From positions 111,603-175,602 of the forward strand of contig JAUVUZ010000003.1 in the NCBI GenBank assembly GCA_030604885.1: a DNA stretch of 64,000 nt, read 5' to 3'. This stretch comes from Alphaproteobacteria bacterium. Its GTDB lineage: Bacteria > Pseudomonadota > Alphaproteobacteria > Rhodospirillales > Rhodospirillaceae. Within the stretch, counting starts at the first letter, position 1. The number at the start of each line of letters is the position of its first letter. Below, piece after piece: positions 30,849 to 40,521 of this stretch. The notes below the pieces were generated by a model. It made no database searches, was not told where the DNA came from, and saw nothing but the letters and a program-made list of their open reading frames with translations. A program made the translations under genes and the position numbers.

Positions 30849-30880
30849 CGGGTGAGCGACAATACCGTGTCGCCCACCCG
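30849..30880. other. Strong stem-loop between aapP and the PAS gene
   Basis: 13-bp stem with one mismatch (CGGGTGAGCGACA with TGTCGCCCACCCG, loop ATACCG), ending 15 bp before the PAS gene start. It may end aap transcription or form a leader structure that limits translation of the PAS gene, whose ribosome site GAGGA follows immediately. Confidence 0.55.
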
Positions 30881-30895
30881 AGAGGATGCACCGAC

Positions 30896-31420
30896 TTGGC
30901 CCGCCCGACACTTCCACCCACCGGCCGCGAGCGCACCTGGCCGGAAAACCGGATCATCGTCAGCAAGACCGACACCAAGGGCATCATCACCTATGCCAAC
31001 GAGGTGTTCTGCGCGGTTTCGGGCTATACCGCGGCGGAGCTGGAGGGGCAGAACCACAACCTCATCCGCCACCCGGACATGCCGCGCGCGGTGTTCAAGC
31101 TGCTGTGGGACACCATCGCCGCGGGCGACGAGATCTTCGCCTACGTCGTCAACCAGGCGAAGAGCGGCGACCACTACTGGGTGTTCGCCCACGTCACCCC
31201 CACCTTCGACGCGGCGCGGCGGATCGTCGGCTACCACTCTTCGCGCCGGGTGCCGAACCGCGACGCGGTGGCCAAGGTGGTGCCGCTCTACCGCCAACTG
31301 AAGGCGATCGAGGACGGCGCCGCCAACCCCAAGGCGGGGATGGAGGCGTCGGTGGCGGCGCTTCTCGCGATCCTGGCGGAGCGGAAGATCGCGTACGACG
31401 AGTTTGTCTTCTCGCTTTGA
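30896..31420 (+). CDS. Aer-like PAS sensor protein, copy 1
   Basis: Soluble PAS protein of 174 residues, close to the FAD-binding PAS of the energy-taxis receptor Aer: [39 protein letters not shown] and [13 protein letters not shown]. The start is TTG at 30896, supported by GAGGA upstream and by alignment with its paralog, which begins MARPK. It lacks any membrane or signalling domain; a second PAS paralog and an MCP with no sensor follow. A split aerotaxis receptor is therefore likely. The conserved RHPDMP segment, part of the Aer flavin pocket, is intact here. Confidence 0.9.
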   Translation: MARPTLPPTGRERTWPENRIIVSKTDTKGIITYANEVFCAVSGYTAAELEGQNHNLIRHPDMPRAVFKLLWDTIAAGDEIFAYVVNQAKSGDHYWVFAHVTPTFDAARRIVGYHSSRRVPNRDAVAKVVPLYRQLKAIEDGAANPKAGMEASVAALLAILAERKIAYDEFVFSL

Positions 31421-31510
31421 GATCTGCTTGCGGGTGCCTCTGCAAGCGGCGATTGAAGGCTCCGGCCGGCGGGACCATGTGAGGCGAAACGGCCCTTGGG
31501 GGAGAGCAGA

Positions 31511-32035
31511 ATGGCGCGACCGAAAGTCGCCCCGACCGGCGTGGAGCGAACCTGGCCCGAAAGCGGCCTGATCGTCAGCAAGACCGACACCCGGGGCATC
31601 ATCACCTACGCCAACGAGACCTTCTGCAAGGTGGCGCAATACGCCGACACCGAGCTGGTGGGCCAGAGCCAGAACATCGTCCGCCCCCCCGACATGCCGC
31701 GCTGCGTCTATCAACTGCTGTGGGAAACCATCGCCGCGGGGGAGGAGATGTTCGCCTACATCGTCAACCTCGCCAAATCCGGCGACCATTACTGGGTGTT
31801 CGCCCACGTCACCCCCACCTTCGACGACGCCCGCCGCATCCTCGGCTACCACTCCTCGCGCCGGGTGCCGCGCCGCGAGGGGGTGGAGAAGGCGGCGGCG
31901 CTCTATCGCGAGCTGCGCGCCGCCGAGGCGACCGGCGGCGACCCGAAATCCGGCATGGCGGCGGGACGCGCCGTCCTCGACGCCCACCTCAAGGCCAGCG
32001 GAGTGGCATACGATGAGTTCGTTTTTTCTCTTTGA
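31511..32035 (+). CDS. Aer-like PAS sensor protein, copy 2
   Basis: Paralog of the preceding PAS protein, also 174 residues, with the same opening ([18 protein letters not shown]) and the same ending, YDEFVFSL. In the pocket segment the histidine of RHPDMP is replaced (VRPPDMP), so flavin binding or redox response may differ from copy 1. ATG 31511 follows GGAGAG. The gene overlaps the MCP gene by 23 bp, which suggests translational coupling and a direct partnership. Confidence 0.9.
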   Translation: MARPKVAPTGVERTWPESGLIVSKTDTRGIITYANETFCKVAQYADTELVGQSQNIVRPPDMPRCVYQLLWETIAAGEEMFAYIVNLAKSGDHYWVFAHVTPTFDDARRILGYHSSRRVPRREGVEKAAALYRELRAAEATGGDPKSGMAAGRAVLDAHLKASGVAYDEFVFSL

Positions 32036-33338
32036 CTCGGGGCGGACCTCGTCGCTCGGCAAGGCGATGGTGGGCAACTGGGTGGGCATCGGCGTGCTGG
32101 CGGGCCTCGCGGCCTTCCACGTCTACCAGGGCGACTGGCTCGACCTCGGCATCCTGTCGGCGGCGACGGCCTGCCTGGTGACGAGCAACCTCTATCTGCG
32201 GCGCGCGGTCGGCAGCGTCGCCAAGGCGGTGGCGGCGATCGAGCAGGCGGCGGCGGGCAACCTCAACGCCCGCGTCCACGGCATTCGCGGCCACGGCATG
32301 ATGGGGCACATGCTCCACAACATCAATGGCCTGCTCGACACTCTGGAAGCCTTCGCCAAGGAGGCCGGGGCGGTGATGGACTACGCCAACCGCGGCCGCT
32401 ATTTCCGCCGCATCGTGCTCACCGGCATGAACGGCGAGTTCCGCGCCTATTCCCAGCGCATCAACCAGGGCATCGAGAGCATGGGGCGCACCACCGGCGC
32501 GCTGATGGCCACCATCGACGGCATCGGCTCGGGCATCCGCGACGAGGTGGCGCAGGCCTCGGGCGACGCCGACGTGGTGCGCGAGCGGGCGCTGTCGATG
32601 CGCGCCGCCTCGGTCAAGGCCGAGGACGAGGCCTCGCTGGTCTCCGGCGCGGCCGAGCAGGCGGCCCAGGCGGTGGGGCGCGCGGTGGAGGCGGCCAACG
32701 CCGTCTCCGACGGCATGGGGCGGATCGCCGAGTTGGCCGACCGCTCCGCCCGCGTCGCCGACGACGCCGCCAGCCGCGCGGGCGAGGCCACCGCGGTGCT
32801 GGGCGATCTCGCCTCCGCCGCCGGGACCATCGGCGCGGTGGTGGAGCTGATCGATTCGATCGCCGCGCAGACCAATCTGCTGGCCCTGAACGCCACCATC
32901 GAAGCGGCGCGCGCGGGCGACGCGGGCAAGGGGTTCGCGGTGGTGGCGGGGGAGGTGAAGACCCTCGCCAGCCAGACCGGCCGCGCCACCCAGGACATTT
33001 CCGCCCAGATCGGCCGGATGCAGGAGGTCACCCAACAGTCGGTGGCGGTGATCGCCCAGGTGTCGAAGACCATCGGCGACATCAACGATATCGCCCACAC
33101 CATCCACGACACCGTGGAAACCCAGAACGCGGCGGTCGGCGGCATCGTCGCCGACATCCGCAGCGCCTCCGATTCGGTGTCCACGGTGTCGGCCGCCATC
33201 GGCGCCATCGCCGAGCGAGTGTCCGGCACCAGCCGCGCCGCGGGCGAGGTTTTGGGCGCCGCCGAAAGCCTGGCGCAGCGCATGGGCACGATGAACCGCC
33301 AGATCGACACCATCATCTCCGAGGCGGGCAGTCGTTGA
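32013..33338 (+). CDS. Membrane-anchored MCP without periplasmic sensor
   Basis: Chemoreceptor of 441 residues. Two close N-terminal helices (about 18-38 and 43-63) leave almost no periplasmic loop. A HAMP-like and helical linker then leads to the signalling domain with tip [40 protein letters not shown]. It has no sensor domain of its own. Being translated from within the end of PAS copy 2, it most likely receives input from the two Aer-like PAS proteins, as in other split aerotaxis systems. No CheR/CheB-type pentapeptide tether is obvious at its end. Confidence 0.92.
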   Translation: MSSFFLFDSGRTSSLGKAMVGNWVGIGVLAGLAAFHVYQGDWLDLGILSAATACLVTSNLYLRRAVGSVAKAVAAIEQAAAGNLNARVHGIRGHGMMGHMLHNINGLLDTLEAFAKEAGAVMDYANRGRYFRRIVLTGMNGEFRAYSQRINQGIESMGRTTGALMATIDGIGSGIRDEVAQASGDADVVRERALSMRAASVKAEDEASLVSGAAEQAAQAVGRAVEAANAVSDGMGRIAELADRSARVADDAASRAGEATAVLGDLASAAGTIGAVVELIDSIAAQTNLLALNATIEAARAGDAGKGFAVVAGEVKTLASQTGRATQDISAQIGRMQEVTQQSVAVIAQVSKTIGDINDIAHTIHDTVETQNAAVGGIVADIRSASDSVSTVSAAIGAIAERVSGTSRAAGEVLGAAESLAQRMGTMNRQIDTIISEAGSR

Positions 33339-33557
33339 GGCATTCCCGCTCCGGTGGAGGCCGGGGCGGGAAACCCACGGCACGCGGCAAAGGGCTGCCG
33401 CAAATTCAGGCATCGGCCGCGTCGCCCCTTGTCCCTGGTTGCGTTATAGGCCACATTCCGCAAAGAGTTGGGAGCGTTTCGCGATCTTCCGCCTCGCGTG
33501 CCGGGCGCACCGGCCGCGTACCTGGGCAACGGGTTCTTTCGAGGAGACCATCAACCG

Positions 33558-34661
33558 ATGCGTACCGCCACCTGCGCCGCCGTCGCGGCGGTTTTGACGT
33601 GCAGCCTTGCCGTTGTCCCCGCGAACGCGGCGGATAAGGTCGTCCACGTCTACAACTGGACCGACTACATCGCCGAGGACACCTTGGAAACCTTCACCAA
33701 GGAAACCGGCATCAAGGTCGTCTACGACGTCTACGACAGCAACGAGGTGCTGGAAGCCAAGCTTCTGGCCGGCAAGTCGGGCTACGACGTGGTGTTCCCC
33801 ACCGCGCGGCCGTTCGCGATGCGGCAGATCAAGTCGGGCCTCTACCAGAAGCTCGACAAGGCCAAGCTGCCCAACCTCAAGAACATGGACCCGACGCTGA
33901 TGAAGGCGCTCGCCTCGGTGGACCCGGGCAACGCCCACGGCGTGCCCTACATGTGGGGCACCACCGGCATCGGCATCAACGTCGACAAGGTCAAGGAAAT
34001 TCTCGGCGATTCGGCCGACGTCGATTCGCTGGCGCTGGTGTTCAAGCCCGAGAACGCGAAGAAGCTCGCCGCCTGCGGCCTCACCTTCCTCGACGACCAG
34101 GAAGAGACCTTCGCCATGGCGCTGCGCTACCTCGGCAAGGACGTGGCGACCACCGACCGCAAGGACATCGACGCGGCGGTCGACGTGTTCAAGAAGATCC
34201 GCCCGAACATCAAGTATTTCCACGGCTCGCAGTACGTCAACGACCTCGCCAACGGCGACGTCTGCGTCTCCCACGGCTACTCGGGCGACATCCTCCAGGC
34301 CAAGGCCCGCGCCGAGGAGGCCAACAACGGCGTGAACATCCGCTACATCATCCCGAAGGAAGGCGCGGTGCTCTGGACCGACGTGATGCTGATCCCGAAG
34401 GACGCGCCGAATCCGGCCGAGGCCCACGCCTACATCAACTTCATCATGAAGCCCGAGGTGGTGGCCGCGATCTCCGACTTCGTCGCCTATGCCAACGCCA
34501 ACAAGGCCGCCACCGAACTGGTGGACGAGGCGGTGCGCAACGACCCCGGCATCTATCCGTCGGAAGAGGTGATGAACAAGCTTTACATGCTGCCGGAAAA
34601 CGGTCAGGACCTGATCCGTTATCGGGTCCGCGCGTGGACCCGCGTCAAGACCGGTCAGTAG
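33558..34661 (+). CDS. potF: Polyamine (putrescine-type) periplasmic binding protein
   Basis: Solute-binding protein of 367 residues for the polyamine importer PotFGHI. A signal peptide covers about 1-24 (cut after PANA). Family markers are [18 protein letters not shown], the [12 protein letters not shown] segment and the WGTTGIGIN loop with an aromatic pocket. The start ATG 33558 follows GAGGAG at 33541-33546. It heads potFGHI, 27 bp before potG. Between the preceding chemoreceptor and this start (33339-33557) no gene is seen. Putrescine is the likely ligand from overall likeness to PotF. Confidence 0.93.
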   Translation: MRTATCAAVAAVLTCSLAVVPANAADKVVHVYNWTDYIAEDTLETFTKETGIKVVYDVYDSNEVLEAKLLAGKSGYDVVFPTARPFAMRQIKSGLYQKLDKAKLPNLKNMDPTLMKALASVDPGNAHGVPYMWGTTGIGINVDKVKEILGDSADVDSLALVFKPENAKKLAACGLTFLDDQEETFAMALRYLGKDVATTDRKDIDAAVDVFKKIRPNIKYFHGSQYVNDLANGDVCVSHGYSGDILQAKARAEEANNGVNIRYIIPKEGAVLWTDVMLIPKDAPNPAEAHAYINFIMKPEVVAAISDFVAYANANKAATELVDEAVRNDPGIYPSEEVMNKLYMLPENGQDLIRYRVRAWTRVKTGQ

Positions 34662-34688
34662 AACGACAAGGCCAGGAAGGGAACACGG

Positions 34689-35840
34689 ATGCCGGTGGCT
34701 CAAGGCGCGCGCGCGCAGCAGCACTCCCTCGAAGCGTGGCAGGACCCCAAGGCGCGGCCGATCGTTTCGATCGAGGGCGTGACCAAGGCGTTCGGCGACC
34801 ACTACGCGGTCGACAACGTCAGCCTCGAGGTGTTCCAGGGCGAGTTCTTCTCGCTTCTGGGCGCCTCGGGCTGCGGCAAGACCACGCTGCTGCGCATGCT
34901 CGCGGGGCTGGAGACACCGGATTCCGGCCACATCTACATCGACGGGGCGGACATGACCCATGTCCCCCCGTATCGCCGCCCGGTCAACATGATGTTCCAG
35001 TCCTACGCGCTGTTCCCCCACATGTCGGTGGAGCAGAACATCGCGTTCGGGCTGAAGCAGGAGGGCGCCTCGAAGGCGCAGATCAAGGAGCGGGTCTCCG
35101 AGATGCTGCGCCTGGTGCGCCTCGAACCCTACGCCAAGCGCCGCCCGCACCAGCTCTCCGGCGGCCAGCGCCAGCGCGTCGCGCTCGCCCGCTCGCTCGC
35201 CAAGCATCCGCGTCTGCTGCTGCTCGACGAGCCCTTGGGCGCCCTCGACAAGAAGCTGCGCGAGCACACCCAGTTCGAGCTGGTGAACATCCAGGAGCAG
35301 CTCGGCACCACCTTCATCATGGTCACCCACGACCAGGAGGAGGCGATGACCATGTCCACCCGCATCGCGGTGATGGACGAGGGCCGCATCCTCCAGATCG
35401 GCAGCCCCTCGACGATCTACGAATATCCGGCGACCCGCTACGTCGCCGACTTCATCGGCTCGGTCAACCTGTTCGACGGCCGCGTCACCGGCGGCGCGGA
35501 CGGCCAGGTGTTCGTCCACTGCGACGAGGTGGGCGCGACCATGGCGATCGCCCACGGCGAGCCGCTCACCGCGGGCACCCCGGTGTCGGTGGCGCTGCGC
35601 CCCGAGAAGATGACCGTCACCGACGTGAAGCCCGAGAGCGACGTCAACGTCCTGCGCGGCGTGGTGTCGGAGATCGCCTACCTCGGCGACGTCTCGATCT
35701 ATTACGTCGCCCTGCCCAACAAGACCCTGGTGCACGTCCAGCTCACCAACCTCGCCCGCCACACCAGCTCGCCGCTCACCTGGCAGCAGGAAGTCTGGCT
35801 CGCCTGGGAGCCGGAAAACGGCGTGGTGCTGCAGACATGA
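34689..35840 (+). CDS. potG: Polyamine ABC transporter ATPase
   Basis: ATP-binding subunit of 383 residues. Walker A GASGCGKTT, Q-loop FQSYALFPHMSV, signature LSGGQRQRVALARSL, Walker B LLLLDEPLGALDKK and switch histidine VTHDQEEAM are intact. The C-terminal TOBE/OB domain (VSVALRPEKMTVTD) fits PotA/PotG. Its stop overlaps the potH start in ATGA. Confidence 0.95.
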   Translation: MPVAQGARAQQHSLEAWQDPKARPIVSIEGVTKAFGDHYAVDNVSLEVFQGEFFSLLGASGCGKTTLLRMLAGLETPDSGHIYIDGADMTHVPPYRRPVNMMFQSYALFPHMSVEQNIAFGLKQEGASKAQIKERVSEMLRLVRLEPYAKRRPHQLSGGQRQRVALARSLAKHPRLLLLDEPLGALDKKLREHTQFELVNIQEQLGTTFIMVTHDQEEAMTMSTRIAVMDEGRILQIGSPSTIYEYPATRYVADFIGSVNLFDGRVTGGADGQVFVHCDEVGATMAIAHGEPLTAGTPVSVALRPEKMTVTDVKPESDVNVLRGVVSEIAYLGDVSIYYVALPNKTLVHVQLTNLARHTSSPLTWQQEVWLAWEPENGVVLQT

Positions 35841-36874
35841 TGCCGCCTCCGGTGCCGTCCTCCGCGCCGCTGTCGCCGCCGCCCGGGCCGTCCAGCCCGA
35901 CGCTGCTGGGCTACCTGTGGCGCTGGCTGCTGGGCTTCCCGTTCGTGGTGCGGGTGCGGGGCTTGGCCATGGGCACGGTGTCGTGGGGCCGCGCCATGGT
36001 CACCGCCGTGCCGTTCCTGTGGCTGCTGCTGTTCTTCGGCCTGCCGTTCCTGGTGGTGCTGAAGATCAGCTTCTCCCAGGCGGTGATCGCCCAGCCGCCC
36101 TACACGCCGCTGGTGGAATGGCTCGACGACGGGGTGATGACCCTGCGCCTGAGCTTCCAGAACTACCTGCTGCTGGCGCAGGACAGCCTCTACTGGATGG
36201 CCTACTTCAACTCGATCCGCATCGCGCTGATCGCCACGGTGTGCTGCCTCCTGATCGGCTATCCCATGGCCTACGGCATCGCCAAGGCGAAACCGGCGTT
36301 CCGGGTGCCGCTGCTGATGCTGATCATCCTGCCGTTCTGGACCTCGTTCCTGATCCGCGTCTACGCCTGGATCGGCATCCTCAAGAACAACGGCCTGCTC
36401 AACAACCTCCTGATCGGCCTGGGGCTGATCGACGAGCCGATCAACATGATGCACACCGATTTCTCGGTGCTGGTCGGCATCGTCTACTCCTATCTGCCGT
36501 TCATGGTGCTGCCGCTCTACGCCACCCTGTCGCGCATGGACGACAGCCTGCTCGAAGCTGCGGCCGACCTCGGCTGCCGCCCGGGCAAGGCGTTCCTGAC
36601 CATCACCCTGCCGCTGTCGATGCCGGGGGTGATCGCCGGGTCGATGCTGGTGTTCATCCCCACCGTCGGCGAGTTCGTCATCCCCGACCTCCTGGGCGGG
36701 CCGGACACGCTGATGATCGGCAAGGTGCTGTGGACCGAGTTCTTCTCGAACAAGGACTGGCCGGTGGCCTCGGCGGTGGCGGTGGCGACGCTGCTGCTGC
36801 TGGTGGTGCCGATCGTCTACTTCCAGAAGGTGCAGGAGGAAGGCGCCAAGCGCGCCGAGGAGGCTCGCAAATGA
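35837..36874 (+). CDS. potH: Polyamine ABC transporter permease PotH
   Basis: Inner-membrane permease of 345 residues with six core helices after a Pro/Ser-rich cytoplasmic N-terminus of about 25 residues. The EAA-type loop LEAAADLGCRPGKAFLTITLPLSMPGVIAG and PFWTSFLIRVYAWIGIL match PotH. ATG 35837 was preferred because it overlaps the potG stop; ATG 35840 is equally possible. Confidence 0.95.
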   Translation: MMPPPVPSSAPLSPPPGPSSPTLLGYLWRWLLGFPFVVRVRGLAMGTVSWGRAMVTAVPFLWLLLFFGLPFLVVLKISFSQAVIAQPPYTPLVEWLDDGVMTLRLSFQNYLLLAQDSLYWMAYFNSIRIALIATVCCLLIGYPMAYGIAKAKPAFRVPLLMLIILPFWTSFLIRVYAWIGILKNNGLLNNLLIGLGLIDEPINMMHTDFSVLVGIVYSYLPFMVLPLYATLSRMDDSLLEAAADLGCRPGKAFLTITLPLSMPGVIAGSMLVFIPTVGEFVIPDLLGGPDTLMIGKVLWTEFFSNKDWPVASAVAVATLLLLVVPIVYFQKVQEEGAKRAEEARK

Positions 36875-37686
36875 GGCGCTGGCGGTCGTCGCTGCTGTTC
36901 ACCTTCATGGCGTTCGGCTACGCCTTCCTTTACGTGCCGATCTTTTCGCTGATCGTCTATTCGTTCAACGAATCGCGGCTGGTGACGGTGTGGGCCGGGT
37001 TCTCCACCAAATGGTATGGCGAACTCCTCAACAACGACCAGATCCTCTCGGCCGCCGGGTTGTCCTTGCGCATCGCGGTGCTCAACGCCACCGGCGCGGT
37101 GGTGCTCGGCACCCTCGCCGGACTGGTGCTGGCGCGCTTCGGGCGGTTTCGCGGGCGTACCGCGTTCACCACCCTCATCACCGCGCCCTTGGTGATGCCC
37201 GAGGTGATCATCGGCCTGTCGCTGCTGCTGATGTTCGTGGCGATGCAGAACGTCATCGGCTGGCCCGACGCGCGCGGCATGACCACCATCACCATCGCGC
37301 ATCTCACCTTTTCCACCGCCTACGTCACCGTGGTGATCCAGTCGCGCCTGTCGCAGATGGACGTCTCGATCGAGGAAGCGGCGCTCGATCTCGGCGCGCG
37401 GCCCGCCAAGGTGTTCTTCGTCATCACCGTGCCGGTGATCGCGCCCGCGCTGGTGGCGGGGTGGCTGCTCGCCTTCACCCTGTCGCTGGACGACCTGGTG
37501 ATCGCGAGCTTCGTCTCCGGCCCCGGCGCCTCGACCCTGCCGATGGTGGTGTATTCCTCGGTGCGCCTCGGCGTCAGCCCGCAGATCAACGCCCTCGCCA
37601 CCATCATCGTCTGCATCGTCACCGTGGCGATCCTGATCGCCGGGTTCCTGATGCACCGCCAGGAAAAGCAGCGCCTGCGGCTCTGA
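36871..37686 (+). CDS. potI: Polyamine ABC transporter permease PotI
   Basis: Second inner-membrane permease subunit, 271 residues, six helices. PotI markers are PIFSLIVYSFNESRLVTVWAGFSTKWY, PLVMPEVIIGLSLLLMF and the EAA loop IEEAALDLGARPAKVFFVITVPVIAP. ATG 36871 overlaps the potH stop by 4 bp. It closes potFGHI. Confidence 0.96.
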   Translation: MRRWRSSLLFTFMAFGYAFLYVPIFSLIVYSFNESRLVTVWAGFSTKWYGELLNNDQILSAAGLSLRIAVLNATGAVVLGTLAGLVLARFGRFRGRTAFTTLITAPLVMPEVIIGLSLLLMFVAMQNVIGWPDARGMTTITIAHLTFSTAYVTVVIQSRLSQMDVSIEEAALDLGARPAKVFFVITVPVIAPALVAGWLLAFTLSLDDLVIASFVSGPGASTLPMVVYSSVRLGVSPQINALATIIVCIVTVAILIAGFLMHRQEKQRLRL

Positions 37687-37753
37687 CCCCGGTCGCGCCG
37701 CCGCCGCCGTTCGGCTATACTCGGCGCGGCTTTCCGGGGGTGGAGGACGTGGG

Positions 37754-38653
37754 TTGAAGCGGAAGAGCATTGCCGTCGTCGGGCTGGGGAGCATCGGCGG
37801 CATCGTCGCCGGGTGTCTGCGCGCGGCGGATCGTCACGACGTGATCGCCTGCGTGCGCAAGCCCCTCGACCGCCTGGTGGTGGAGCGGCCGGAAGACGTC
37901 GTCGACGTCTCCCTGCGCGCCCTCGCGGAGCCGGGCGCGGCGCACCGGGTGGATTGGGTGATCCTCGCCACCAAGGCGCAGGACACCGCCGCCGCCGCGC
38001 CGTGGCTGGCGCGCCTGTGCGGCCCCGGCACCCGCGTCGCCGCGTTCCAGAACGGCATCGGCCACGCCGCGCGCCTCGCCCCGTTCGTCAACGGCGCGCG
38101 GGTGGTGCCCACCATCGTCTACTACAACGGCGAACGCTTCGGCCCCGGCCGCATGCGCTTCCGCCGTGCCGGAACCGCCGAGCTGGCGGTGGGCGACGAC
38201 GCCGACGGCCAGGCCCTCGCCGACCTGCTGGAGGGCAGCACCCTGCGCATCCTCCGCAGCGCCGACGTCCACACCCTCGGCTGGCGCAAGCTGCTCATCA
38301 ACGCCATCGCCAATCCGGTCACCGCGCTCACCCTGCAACGCCAGGCGGTGTTCCGCCGCGACGACATCCAGGGCCTCTGCCGCGGCATCCTCGACGAGGC
38401 GGTGGCGGTGGGGCGGGCCGACGGCGCCGCCTTCGCGCCCGACGAGGCGGCGCGTACCCTCGACATCCTGCTCACCTATCCGCCCGAGGCGGGCACCTCG
38501 ATGTATTTCGACCGCGCCGCCGGGCGACCGCTGGAAGTGGAGGCGATCACCGGCGCGATCGTCGCCGCCGGGGCGCGCCACGGCGTGCCGACGCCCCTCA
38601 ACGCCGCCCTGCTGGCGCTGCTGCGGGCGGTGAGCGACGCCGCCGTCCCCTGA
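37754..38653 (+). CDS. Ketopantoate reductase-family protein (PanE/ApbA)
   Basis: NADPH-dependent 2-dehydropantoate 2-reductase-like enzyme of 299 residues. It has the Rossmann loop VVGLGSIGG, QNGIGH in the middle, and the catalytic Lys plus Asn in WRKLLINAIANPVTAL. The start is TTG 37754 after GGAGG (37742-37746). Family members include true PanE of pantothenate synthesis and many reductases of other 2-keto acids, so the substrate is open. A TATACT at 37716-37721 may be part of its own promoter. Confidence 0.85.
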   Translation: MKRKSIAVVGLGSIGGIVAGCLRAADRHDVIACVRKPLDRLVVERPEDVVDVSLRALAEPGAAHRVDWVILATKAQDTAAAAPWLARLCGPGTRVAAFQNGIGHAARLAPFVNGARVVPTIVYYNGERFGPGRMRFRRAGTAELAVGDDADGQALADLLEGSTLRILRSADVHTLGWRKLLINAIANPVTALTLQRQAVFRRDDIQGLCRGILDEAVAVGRADGAAFAPDEAARTLDILLTYPPEAGTSMYFDRAAGRPLEVEAITGAIVAAGARHGVPTPLNAALLALLRAVSDAAVP

Positions 38654-38690
38654 ACCCCCGCGCGGCGGGATGCACGGAAAGGAGCCGACC

Positions 38691-39455
38691 ATGCCCGTCC
38701 ACCGCGCCGCCGCCGAAGGGTTCGCTCGCGATGCCGCCACCTACGCCCGCGGCCGTCCCGAATATCCGCCGGAGGCGGACGCGTGGCTGCGCGAGGCGCT
38801 CGGCTGCGGGCCGGGGCGGCGGGTGCTGGAGGTGGGGGCGGGCACCGGCAAGTTCGCCGCCCGCCTCGTCGCCACCGGGGCCGAGGTTGCGGCGGTGGAA
38901 CCCTCGGCGGCGATGCGCGCCGCCTGTGCCGCCGCGCTGCCGGGGGTGGACCTGCGCGACGGCACCGCCGAGGCGCTGCCCTTCGCCGACGCCGCCTTCG
39001 ACGTCCTGGTGTGCGCCCAGGCGTTCCACTGGTTCGCCAACCCGCGGGTGCTGGCGGAGTTCCGCCGCGTGCTCCGGCCCGGCGGCCGCCTGGGGCTGAT
39101 CTGGAACGTGCGCGACGCGCGGGTGGAGTGGGTGGCGGCGCTCACCCACCTGATCGCCCCCTACGAGGGCGACGCGCCGCGCTACGCCAGCGGGGCGTGG
39201 CGCGCCGTCTTTCCCGCCCCCGGCTTCGGCCCGCTGGCGGAGGCGGCGTTCTCCCACGTCCACACCGGATCGCCGGAGGACGTGATCGTCGCGCGGGTGA
39301 TGTCGATCAGCTTCATCGCCGCGCTGCCCGACGACACCCGCGACGACGTCGCCGAGGCGGTGCGCGCGCTGATCGCCCGCTATCCGGCGTTGCGGGGGCG
39401 CGACGCCGTCACCTTCCCCTACCTCACCGCCGCCTACTGGTGCGAACGGCTCTGA
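38691..39455 (+). CDS. SAM-dependent methyltransferase (class I, type 11)
   Basis: Methyltransferase of 254 residues with SAM-binding motif VLEVGAGTGKFAARL, the acidic loop VAAVEPSAAM, DGTAEALPFADAAFDVLVCAQAFHWF and the post-motif RVLRPGGRLGLIWN. The HWF segment is common in UbiE-like and trans-aconitate-methyltransferase-like members. The substrate is not known. ATG 38691 follows AAGGAG; the gene is 37 bp downstream of the PanE-type reductase and probably in the same operon. Confidence 0.88.
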   Translation: MPVHRAAAEGFARDAATYARGRPEYPPEADAWLREALGCGPGRRVLEVGAGTGKFAARLVATGAEVAAVEPSAAMRAACAAALPGVDLRDGTAEALPFADAAFDVLVCAQAFHWFANPRVLAEFRRVLRPGGRLGLIWNVRDARVEWVAALTHLIAPYEGDAPRYASGAWRAVFPAPGFGPLAEAAFSHVHTGSPEDVIVARVMSISFIAALPDDTRDDVAEAVRALIARYPALRGRDAVTFPYLTAAYWCERL

Positions 39456-39492
39456 CGGCGCCGTCCGCCCCTTGATCGGCTCCCGGAATCGT

Positions 39493-39514
39493 ATTATTAG
39501 AAACATCTAATAAT
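39493..39514. promoter_or_regulatory. Perfect AT-rich operator upstream of TDT transporter
   Basis: Inverted repeat ATTATTAGA-AACA-TCTAATAAT, 22 bp, 21 bp before the transporter start. It stands out in this GC-rich sequence. Position and symmetry suggest a repressor site overlapping the promoter or the transcript start. The regulator is not encoded next to it. Confidence 0.7.
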
Positions 39515-39534
39515 CAATCTCCGGAGTCCGACCC

Positions 39535-40521
39535 ATGACCGTTTCCGCCGTCGCTTCCCCCCGGGCGGGGCGCGCGCCCTGGCTCGACCACGTGCCCGTG
39601 CCGCTGTTCGCGGTGGTGATGGGGGTGTCGGGCCTCGGTCTCGCGTGGCGCAAGGCGCACGCCGTGCTCGGCGTGCCCGAGGCGGTGAGCCACGCGGCGC
39701 TGGCGGCGGCGGCGCTGGTGTTCGTCGCCATCGCGCTGCTCTACGCCGCCAAGGCGGTGCGGTGCCCCCAGGCGGTGGCCGCCGAGTTCGCGCATCCGGT
39801 GCGCGCCAACTTCTTCCCCGCCTTCAGCATCAGCCTGCTGCTGCTGTCGCGGGCGGCGCTGCCGCTTTCGCACGGGGCGGCGCTCGCGATGTGGGCGGCG
39901 GGGGCGGCGATCCACCTCGGGTTCACGCTGCTGCTGGTGCGGCGGTGGATCGTGCGCAACCACGACATCCAGCATTCCAACCCGGCGTGGTTCATCCCGG
40001 TGGTGGGCAACATCCTGGTGCCGCTCACCGGCGCGCCGCTCGGCTACATGGAACTCTCGTGGTTCTTCTTTTCCATCGGCCTCGGCTTCTGGGTGGTGCT
40101 GTTCACCATCGTCTTCTACCGCATCGTCTTCCACGACCAGATGCCCGCGAAGTTCATGCCGACGCTGTTCATCCTGATCGCGCCGCCCGCGATCGGCTTC
40201 ATCTCCTACGAGGCCCTCACCGGCGCGGTGGACCCGTTCGCGCGGGTGCTGTTCTACTTCGCGCTGTTTCTCGGGCTGCTGGTGCTGTCGATGGCGCGGC
40301 AGTTCCTGGCGGTGCCGTTCGCGGTGTCGTGGTGGGCCTACACCTTCCCCCTCGACGCCCTCACCATCGCGGTGCTGGAATACCACGAGCGCACCGGCGC
40401 CGAAGGGCTGGCTCCGGTGTGCTGGATCGCGCTGGTGCTCACCACCGCCGTCGTCGTCGCGGTGTTCCTCGGCACCCTGGCGGCGCTGGTGGTCGGCAAG
40501 CTGTTCGTGCCGGAGGGCTAG
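39535..40521 (+). CDS. TDT/SLAC1-family anion transporter (TehA-like)
   Basis: Integral membrane protein of 328 residues with ten predicted helices in the voltage-dependent anion channel/C4-dicarboxylate transporter family. Typical segments are PVPLFAVVMGVSGLGLAWRKA, FFPAFSISLLLLS, NPAWFIPVVGNILVPLTG and WWAYTFPLDALTIA. Relatives carry malate, sulfite, chloride or tellurite. ATG 39535 has CCGGAG upstream. A perfect AT-rich palindrome just upstream suggests tight control. Its stop codon overlaps that of the convergent carbamoylase gene by 3 bp. Confidence 0.92.
   Translation: MTVSAVASPRAGRAPWLDHVPVPLFAVVMGVSGLGLAWRKAHAVLGVPEAVSHAALAAAALVFVAIALLYAAKAVRCPQAVAAEFAHPVRANFFPAFSISLLLLSRAALPLSHGAALAMWAAGAAIHLGFTLLLVRRWIVRNHDIQHSNPAWFIPVVGNILVPLTGAPLGYMELSWFFFSIGLGFWVVLFTIVFYRIVFHDQMPAKFMPTLFILIAPPAIGFISYEALTGAVDPFARVLFYFALFLGLLVLSMARQFLAVPFAVSWWAYTFPLDALTIAVLEYHERTGAEGLAPVCWIALVLTTAVVVAVFLGTLAALVVGKLFVPEG

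Noticed and set aside
27601..30990. An 1129-codon minus-strand frame over the aap operon
   Set aside because: It spans four unmistakable transporter genes in the other direction and has shadow composition (rich in His, Arg, Gln), with no ribosome site.
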